From Actinobacteria bacterium IMCC26103 (GTDB taxonomy: Bacteria; Actinomycetota; Actinomycetes; Nanopelagicales; Nanopelagicaceae), in contig CP015604.1 of NCBI GenBank assembly GCA_002284875.1, positions 1,054,001 through 1,118,000 of the forward strand: 64,000 nucleotides of DNA, read 5' to 3'. The notes under the pieces are model-generated. The model saw only the letters and a list, made by a program, of their open reading frames with translations, searched no databases and was not told the DNA's origin. Positions 58,522-64,000 of the stretch are shown piece after piece. The number at the start of each line of letters is the position of its first letter. Position 1 is the first letter of the stretch. The position numbers and the translations under genes are program-made.

Positions 58522-59202
58522 TTACCCGTTTTTAACAGCGAGCATAAATTCTGCCAAGCTGTTGTAGGCCTTATTGCGATCGATCTCTTTACCGTTTATG
58601 AAGACGGTAGGAGTCGAATTGATATTTCGCTTAGCGCCTTCATTTGCCACATTTACAACCCAGTCTTTGTATTCGTTCTTGGCAATACATTGGTCGTATT
58701 TCTTATCCGAGATGCCTAAGCCAAGGCTCAGGGTTGTGAAGTAAGAAGGCGTCCAAGCGCCGGAGTTCTCTGGTGGCTGGTTGGCGTAAAGCAACTTGTG
58801 AAATTGCAAGAACTTGCCTTGATCTGCCGAACAGCCAGCAGCGTTTGCTGCTAACTGGGATTCGCCACCAAGGAAGGAGAGCATGTGGAATGCAACTTTT
58901 GCTTGCTTAGTATTGATGAGATCTGCGATGTATTCACCGCTAATTGCTTCAAAGCGCTGACATGCTGGACACTGAAAATCCTCGTAAATTTCGATGAAAG
59001 GAACATCTTTCACGTCTTTGTTAAAGACCATTCCATAACCATCTTCGACTGAAACGCTAGAGGGTATGGCTGCGCTGGTATTGGTCTTCTTAGAGAGCAC
59101 AGTTGGAACCAGCATGATTAGCACAACGCCGACGACTACTGCGATTACTAAGTTGCGGGTGAAGTTATCTTTACCGCCTGCTGGGTTCTTCGCTTGCGCC
59201 AT
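58522..59202 (-). CDS. Membrane-anchored DsbA-like thioredoxin-fold protein
   Basis: A 226-residue protein with a basic N-terminus, one membrane anchor (about 17-36) and an outside DsbA/DSBA-type thioredoxin domain. The active site is Cys78-Pro-Ala-Cys81 in YEDFQCPACQRFE, and the cis-proline loop is NSTPTVFING. It should form or rearrange disulfides in exported proteins. The preceding MauE-like gene, 2 bases away, is a plausible redox partner. Its place between trpA and lgt is typical of actinobacteria. Confidence 0.9.
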   Translation of the reverse strand: MAQAKNPAGGKDNFTRNLVIAVVVGVVLIMLVPTVLSKKTNTSAAIPSSVSVEDGYGMVFNKDVKDVPFIEIYEDFQCPACQRFEAISGEYIADLINTKQAKVAFHMLSFLGGESQLAANAAGCSADQGKFLQFHKLLYANQPPENSGAWTPSYFTTLSLGLGISDKKYDQCIAKNEYKDWVVNVANEGAKRNINSTPTVFINGKEIDRNKAYNSLAEFMLAVKNG

Positions 59203-59204
59203 TC

Positions 59205-59699
59205 TTATGCCACATCTTTCTGTGAAGTATTTTCTATCGGTTTCTTATCCACTGAAAACTTGGTTACAGGGTAGCGAATTAAATAGGCGGCGAGAAATGC
59301 CAGCCCCGCATCTCTGAGAATTTCCTGTAAATACTTGGTCTGACCAGGTTCCACTGCGCCGCCACCACCAAAGCAACCACAGTCGATATTTAGCCCGCGC
59401 GCCCAAGCCTGTGAGATGGCGATAATAAATATGACCATTGTGAAACCACCGAGGGCTGCCACAACTCTCGTTAGTGAACCCAGAATCAGCAGCGCACCCA
59501 TGGCAACTTCCGCAAAGGGAAGTACTAGGCCTAAGACATTGGCAAAAGAGATCGGTAACATCTCATAGGCGCGCACCGCCATTTGTGATTTATCTGGCGC
59601 GCTAACTTTTAAATAGCCAGCAACAAATAAGACTCCCCCAAGGATTAGACGAGCAAAGAGTCCGATCCAAGGTTGTGCGATTACAAATTTTTCTTTCAT
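59205..59699 (-). CDS. MauE/DoxX-family membrane redox protein
   Basis: A 164-residue protein with four membrane helices. A Cys-x-Cys pair (Cys107, Cys109 in IDCGCFGGGG) lies in the loop after helix 3, as in MauE, which takes part in disulfide formation in methylamine dehydrogenase maturation. It overlaps trpA by 4 bases (ATGA) and is followed by the DsbA-like gene. The pair may replace a DsbB/VKOR partner; this is inference. Confidence 0.85.
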   Translation of the reverse strand: MKEKFVIAQPWIGLFARLILGGVLFVAGYLKVSAPDKSQMAVRAYEMLPISFANVLGLVLPFAEVAMGALLILGSLTRVVAALGGFTMVIFIIAISQAWARGLNIDCGCFGGGGAVEPGQTKYLQEILRDAGLAFLAAYLIRYPVTKFSVDKKPIENTSQKDVA

Positions 59700-60493
59700 C
59701 GCCCCTCACGCACTCCCTTGGCTAGCTCACGTGCTAATTCGGTAACTGCTGCCAAGCCAGCTTCTTCACTTGGCGCATCTTGCATCGCCTTGATAAAAGC
59801 CGAGCCAACAATCACGCCGTCGGCATAAGCCGCCACACCCTTGGCTTGTTCACGAGTTGATACGCCAAGACCAACCGCAATTGGTAGATCTGTGACTTTG
59901 CGAACGCGGGCGACTAGGTCTGCCGCACCTGTTGAAACAGTTGCGCGCGCACCAGTTACTCCCATCAAACTTGCGGCATAGACAAAACCGCCACATTTAG
60001 AAGTTACCTGAGCCAAGCGCGCATCTTTCGTACTTGGCGCTACGACATATATTGGATTAATCGCAGAGTCATCGGTTGCATCGATCCAACCAGTTGATTC
60101 TTCAATAGTTAGATCTGGAGTAATAACACCTGAGCCACCATTTTCGGCGATCGCTGCAGCAAATCCCGTAACTCCAAAGCGTTCAATTGGATTCCAGTAA
60201 GTCATGACAACTGCCGGCACCGATGCGCTGGCCACTTTTAAGGCAGCGAGAACTTCCTGTGCGCCTGTGCCATTTTCGAGTGATGTGACTGCGGCTGCTT
60301 GAATAGTTGGTCCATCCATAACTGGGTCGCTATATGGATACCCAATTTCAATGGCATCTACTCCCCCAGCGATAAAGGCGGCAATTACGCGATGGCAGCC
60401 AGCCTGCGAAGGAAATCCAGCAGGTATGTAAGCAATTAAAGCAGCGCGATTTTCAGCACGAACTTTTACAAAGAGTTGATCTAGCGCGGTCAT
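59696..60493 (-). CDS. trpA: Tryptophan synthase alpha subunit
   Basis: It cleaves indole-3-glycerol phosphate to indole. The 265-residue TIM barrel has AYIPAGFPS, the catalytic Glu in DAIEIGYPYSDPVMDGPTIQAA, the Asp in ITPDLTIEES, and phosphate-binding GVSTREQA and VGSAFI. One-base overlap with trpB (TAATG). Confidence 0.97.
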   Translation of the reverse strand: MTALDQLFVKVRAENRAALIAYIPAGFPSQAGCHRVIAAFIAGGVDAIEIGYPYSDPVMDGPTIQAAAVTSLENGTGAQEVLAALKVASASVPAVVMTYWNPIERFGVTGFAAAIAENGGSGVITPDLTIEESTGWIDATDDSAINPIYVVAPSTKDARLAQVTSKCGGFVYAASLMGVTGARATVSTGAADLVARVRKVTDLPIAVGLGVSTREQAKGVAAYADGVIVGSAFIKAMQDAPSEEAGLAAVTELARELAKGVREGR

Positions 60494-61704
60494 TAATCGA
60501 GGGGAATTCCAAAGTAACTAGCGGCCGTTTGTACATCTTTATCGCCGCGCCCCGAAAGATTTATCACGATGATGGCATCTTTACCGAGTTCGTTACCAAC
60601 CTGCATCGCACCAGCTAAGGCGTGCGCAGTTTCAATCGCTGGAATGATTCCTTCAGTCTTTGATAACAAAGCAAAGGCATGCATCGCCTGCGCATCTGTG
60701 ATTGCTCGATATTCGGCGCGGCCTATGTCATGTAAGTAGGCATGTTCTGGTCCAACGCCAGGATAATCAAGGCCAGCAGAAATCGAATGTGATTCAACTG
60801 TCTGGCCGTTCTCATCTTGCAAAACATAAGAGCGAGTTCCGTGCAATACACCGGGAGTTCCACCAGTAATTGTTGCGGCATGGCGACCGGTTTCTACGCC
60901 ATCGCCACCTGCTTCAAGTCCGATTAAGCGAACGCTGGGATCAGAGATAAAGCGATGAAAAATCCCGATGGCATTTGATCCGCCGCCAACACATGCCAGA
61001 ACTGCATCTGGCAGACGACCGGTTAATGCAAGAACTTGTTCGCGAGTTTCTTCACCAATTATCTTATGGAAATCGCGGACCATCGTTGGGAATGGATGCG
61101 GGCCGGCAACAGTTCCTAACATGTAATGAGTAGTCTCAACATTTGTAACCCAGTCACGCATCGCTTCGTTGATGGCATCTTTTAGTGTGCGCGATCCTGA
61201 GGTCACTGGAATAACTTCGGCGCCAAGTAACTTCATACGCGCTACATTTAAAGATTGGCGCTTGGTATCTTCCTCGCCCATATAGACAACACATTCCAAG
61301 CCCATTAGCGCTGCAGCCGTTGCCGAGGCAACGCCATGTTGGCCGGCGCCAGTTTCGGCGATAATGCGCTTCTTGCCCATGCGTTTGGTTAGTAGCGCTT
61401 GGCCAAGAACGTTATTTATCTTATGGCTTCCAGTGTGATTCAAATCTTCGCGCTTTAAAATAATTCTTGCGCCACCTGCATGTTCAGCAAAGCGCTTTGC
61501 TTCAGTAATGATGCTAGGGCGACCTGTGTAAGTCCGATGTAGTTCAGCGAGTTCGGCTAAGAAAGTTGGATCTGATTGCGAGATGCGATGGGCTTCTTCT
61601 AGCTCTTCAAGTGCACCAATTAGCGCCTCAGGTACAAAGCGCCCACCGTATGGACCGAAGTGGCCCAAGATTGCAGAAAGGTCTTCGCGCGAGGAAGTCG
61701 ACAT
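60493..61704 (-). CDS. trpB: Tryptophan synthase beta subunit
   Basis: It joins indole and serine to tryptophan with PLP. The 403 residues include [18 protein letters not shown], the PLP lysine in [15 protein letters not shown], the phosphate-binding GGGSNAIG and the catalytic Glu in IGLEAGGDG. An internal promoter is likely: TAGACT sits 6 bases before the ATG and its first three bases are the trpC stop codon. Confidence 0.97.
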   Translation of the reverse strand: MSTSSREDLSAILGHFGPYGGRFVPEALIGALEELEEAHRISQSDPTFLAELAELHRTYTGRPSIITEAKRFAEHAGGARIILKREDLNHTGSHKINNVLGQALLTKRMGKKRIIAETGAGQHGVASATAAALMGLECVVYMGEEDTKRQSLNVARMKLLGAEVIPVTSGSRTLKDAINEAMRDWVTNVETTHYMLGTVAGPHPFPTMVRDFHKIIGEETREQVLALTGRLPDAVLACVGGGSNAIGIFHRFISDPSVRLIGLEAGGDGVETGRHAATITGGTPGVLHGTRSYVLQDENGQTVESHSISAGLDYPGVGPEHAYLHDIGRAEYRAITDAQAMHAFALLSKTEGIIPAIETAHALAGAMQVGNELGKDAIIVINLSGRGDKDVQTAASYFGIPLD

Positions 61705-61710
61705 AGTAAA

Positions 61711-61716
61711 AGTCTA
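61711..61716 (-). promoter_or_regulatory. Internal -10 element before trpB, leaderless type
   Basis: TAGACT on the minus strand is followed by TTTACT (6 bases) and the trpB ATG. The TAG of the element is the stop codon of trpC (61716-61714). No Shine-Dalgarno is placed properly before trpB, which supports a separate leaderless transcript for trpBA and the genes after it. Confidence 0.55.
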
Positions 61717-62487
61717 CCCTTGCCCCAATAAGGTGCGCATCGCCAAATTTGGGTCAGCGGAAGTGACAAGGGCTTCCCCAACCAAGATCGCATCGGCGCC
61801 TTGGCGCTGGGCAAATTCCACATCACTTCGTTGTGAGATTCCGGACTCAGCGACGCGTATCACATCCTGCGGAATCCGAGGGATTAGATCTGCGAATGCA
61901 GCCGTATTCACATCTAAAGTTTTTAAGTTTCGGGAATTAACACCAACAATTCGTGGTGATATCTCCATCGCTCGTTCTAATTCATCTGCAGTGTGAACTT
62001 CAATTAAAGCTGACATACCTAGTTCAGTTGCTAGATCATAGAAATCACGTAATTGGCTCTTGGCTAGCGCCGCCACAATTAGCAGCACCATATCTGCACC
62101 GTGCGCACGTGCTTCAAAAAATTGATATTCATCGACCATAAAATCTTTACGTAAGACTGGAATTGTCACCTTTGCGCGCACTGCAGTTAAGTCGGCGAGA
62201 GTTCCTTTAAATCTACGCTCTTCTGTCAACACGCTAATCACACTGGCGCCAGCCAACTGATATTGCTCTGCAAGCGCTGCTGGATCGCTAATGGTTGAAA
62301 GTGCGCCTTTGCTTGGAGATGAACGTTTTACTTCTGCAATTACTGACATGTCACTATTTTTGAAGGCGGCATGGGCATCTAAAGCAGGTGCCGCTTGTGC
62401 CATCTCTTCATGTAACTCGTTTAGAGATTTACGGCGTTTAGCTAAATCTTCGCGAACTCCAGAGATGATCGAATCAAGAACGCTCAT
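61714..62487 (-). CDS. trpC: Indole-3-glycerol phosphate synthase
   Basis: It closes the indole ring in tryptophan synthesis. The 257-residue TIM barrel shows VIAEVKRSSPSKG (substrate-binding Lys), VLTEERRFKGTLADL, VLRKDFMVDEYQ, LIEVHTADELERA, GVNSRNLKT and AESGIS. The ATG overlaps the stop of the preceding small membrane-protein gene (ATGA). Confidence 0.97.
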   Translation of the reverse strand: MSVLDSIISGVREDLAKRRKSLNELHEEMAQAAPALDAHAAFKNSDMSVIAEVKRSSPSKGALSTISDPAALAEQYQLAGASVISVLTEERRFKGTLADLTAVRAKVTIPVLRKDFMVDEYQFFEARAHGADMVLLIVAALAKSQLRDFYDLATELGMSALIEVHTADELERAMEISPRIVGVNSRNLKTLDVNTAAFADLIPRIPQDVIRVAESGISQRSDVEFAQRQGADAILVGEALVTSADPNLAMRTLLGQG

Positions 62488-62657
62488 TTGTCGCTACCTT
62501 CTTGCGTTGGATCGATTCCCTCATCCAGGGCGCTCCAAGGCGTATGAACCTTTGGCTTGCGCTCATAGCGCGATGAGATATTAAAGCGTCGTGAAATTAG
62601 AAAGACGAGAAAGACGATAACGATTAGCGAAAATAGCACTGGCGCAAAGTCTGACAT
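62484..62657 (-). CDS. Small membrane protein between trpE and trpC
   Basis: A 57-residue frame starting ATG directly after the trpE TAG and ending in a 4-base overlap with trpC (ATGA), so its translation is tied to both neighbours. It has one membrane helix (LFSLIVIVFLVFLI, residues 8-21), a basic stretch after it, and the C-terminus TPWSALDEGIDPT. This W-x2-LD-x-G-x-DPT ending resembles small conserved proteins I recall next to trp genes in actinobacteria. The function is unknown. Confidence 0.8.
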   Translation of the reverse strand: MSDFAPVLFSLIVIVFLVFLISRRFNISSRYERKPKVHTPWSALDEGIDPTQEGSDK

Positions 62658-64000
62658 CTAAGAAACTTTCCCATGGTTTGCCAACTTGTTCGCGGCGCTG
62701 ATCGCACCTAGTACAGCTGCTGCTTTATTTAGGCACTCTTGATTTTCGGATTCGGGATCTGAATCCGCGACCACCCCAGCACCTGCCTGCACATAAGCGG
62801 TACCGTTATGAATTAGCGCGGTGCGAATTGCAATACAAGTATCGATATTGCCAGTGAAATCTAAGTAACCAATTGCACCACCATATAGACCACGCCGAGT
62901 TGACTCTAATTCTTCAATTATCTCCATCGCTCTTGGTTTTGGTGCACCCGAAAGAGTTCCGGCCGGAAAGACGGCAAATAAAGCATCAACTGGTGATGAG
63001 TCTGCGGCTAGTTCGCCAATAACTGTCGAAACAATATGCATAACATGTGAATAGCGCTCGATATGCATGAAATCAATTACTTCAACTGTCCCTGGTGCAC
63101 AGATGCGCCCGAGATCATTTCGCCCAAGATCTACCAACATTAAATGCTCAGCGCGCTCTTTCGGATCAGCAAGTAACTCCTCGCCGAAGCGATGATCTTC
63201 TTCGGCAGAGTTAGAACGTTTGCGGGTACCTGCAATTGGATGAACCATAACTTCTTTGCCAGTGACCTTAACAAGTGCTTCTGGGCTAGAACCTACAACT
63301 TCAACTCCATCGGTAAAGCGGAATAAATACATATAGGGACTTGGGTTGTGTAAGCGCAACATGCGATAGACATCTAAAGCATCTGCAGTGCATTCCATCG
63401 CAAATCGTTGCGAGAGAACTATCTGAAAAGCCTCACCCGCAACAATCTCTTCTTTGGCCTTAAGTATCTTCGCTTTGTAGTCATCTCCTGAGATATTTCG
63501 CGAAAAATCAGGTGAATCCTTATCAGCGAGTTCTGCAATAAATCCTGGAAGAGAACCTTGTAAATCACTCTGCATGCAATCCAAGCGAACTTGTGCATCG
63601 TCGTATGCTTGATCGACGCGATCGCCGGACCCGTCCCAGTTAATAGCATTTGCAATTAAGGTGATTGTTCCTTCTGCGTGATCCATAACCGCCAGATCGC
63701 TAGTTAACATAAATGCTAATTCTGGTAGATCAATATCTTTCTTGCTAAGCGTTGGCAATTTCTCTAACCGTCGCACGCTGTCATAACCCATATATCCAAC
63801 TAAGCCACCCGTAAGCGGTGGAAGTCCAGTAATCTTTGGTGAGCGCAGGTGTGCTGCGGAAAGTCGCAGCGCTGCAAGTGGATCGATACCAACCGGTGCG
63901 CCAGCTGGAGTTGTGCCGACCCAGATCGCTTTGCCGTCTTTCTCACTTAAAGTTGCTTGGCTATTGGCTCCGATAAACGAGTAACGCGACCAGACGCCCC
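62658..64000 (-). CDS. trpE: Anthranilate synthase component I (N-terminus cut by window edge)
   Basis: It converts chorismate to anthranilate, using ammonia from a glutaminase partner (TrpG, not seen here). The frame runs to the window edge: above MGYD (63791) it continues with WSRYSFIG and PPLTGGLVGYMGYD, so the first ATG inside is not the start. The chorismate-binding domain shows HPIAGTRKRS, ELLADPKERAEHLMLVDLGRNDLGR, GTLSGAPKPRAMEIIEELE and GGAIGYLDFTG. SRYSFIG near the N-terminus belongs to the tryptophan-sensing region. Confidence 0.95.
   Translation of the reverse strand, partial: GVWSRYSFIGANSQATLSEKDGKAIWVGTTPAGAPVGIDPLAALRLSAAHLRSPKITGLPPLTGGLVGYMGYDSVRRLEKLPTLSKKDIDLPELAFMLTSDLAVMDHAEGTITLIANAINWDGSGDRVDQAYDDAQVRLDCMQSDLQGSLPGFIAELADKDSPDFSRNISGDDYKAKILKAKEEIVAGEAFQIVLSQRFAMECTADALDVYRMLRLHNPSPYMYLFRFTDGVEVVGSSPEALVKVTGKEVMVHPIAGTRKRSNSAEEDHRFGEELLADPKERAEHLMLVDLGRNDLGRICAPGTVEVIDFMHIERYSHVMHIVSTVIGELAADSSPVDALFAVFPAGTLSGAPKPRAMEIIEELESTRRGLYGGAIGYLDFTGNIDTCIAIRTALIHNGTAYVQAGAGVVADSDPESENQECLNKAAAVLGAISAANKLANHGKVS

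Overview
This is a compact chromosomal segment of an actinobacterium. I support 59 protein genes (argB and trpE run off the window edges) and one tRNA gene. There is no insertion sequence, phage or CRISPR array, and no gene-free stretch over about 210 bases. RbpA, WhiA, a SufR-led suf operon, an RNA-binding ANTAR regulator and a rpsA product with four S1 repeats point to Actinobacteria. By eye the base composition is only moderate in G+C, and many genes overlap by 1 to 4 bases. That combination suggests a streamlined, free-living lineage such as the freshwater acI group (Nanopelagicales). This placement is inference.

Layout. 1-2503 (minus): argC-argJ-argB behind a twin ARG-box. 2552-8069 (minus): infC-rpmI-rplT-23S rRNA methyltransferase, then pheS-pheT. 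8280-9766 (minus): fabG-fabI. 9848-10915 (plus): a DUF3099 membrane protein and SURF1. 10874-19120 (minus): sufR-sufB-sufD-Rieske-sufC-sufS-sufU-sufT and an ABC exporter. 19155-23622 (plus): ctaA-tkt-pgi. 23623-37776 (minus): coaE-uvrB-uvrA-uvrC-rapZ-yvcK-whiA, then gap-pgk-tpiA-secG-rbpA. 37860-43659: rpsA, an MFS transporter, polA and a thioesterase. 43666-48453 (minus): livK-livH-livM-livG-livF branched-chain amino-acid uptake. 48604-56789 (minus): gltB-gltD, then pyk-tRNA(CAA)-pdtaR. 56934-64000 (minus): trpE-small membrane protein-trpC-trpB-trpA-mauE-dsbA-lgt, then a VIT-family transporter.

The genes are mostly core metabolism: Arg, Trp and Glu synthesis, lower glycolysis, Fe-S cluster assembly, cytochrome oxidase maturation, nucleotide excision repair and translation. 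The interest lies in how they are expressed. Many first genes of transcription units have a TAnnnT -10 element 6-8 bases before the start codon and no Shine-Dalgarno, so leaderless mRNAs look frequent. infC starts with AUC and rpsA probably with UUG. A tRNA with anticodon CAA but a short, class I variable loop lies between pyk and pdtaR and ends one base before the pdtaR AUG. The livK-livH gap holds a perfect 18-bp hairpin, and the gltB leader can fold into two stem-loops. The tkt-pgi region lacks the neighbours (ctaB, tal, zwf, opcA, pgl) usually found there in actinobacteria.

I found no clearly new multi-gene system. The pyk-tRNA-pdtaR arrangement is the best candidate for something under-described.
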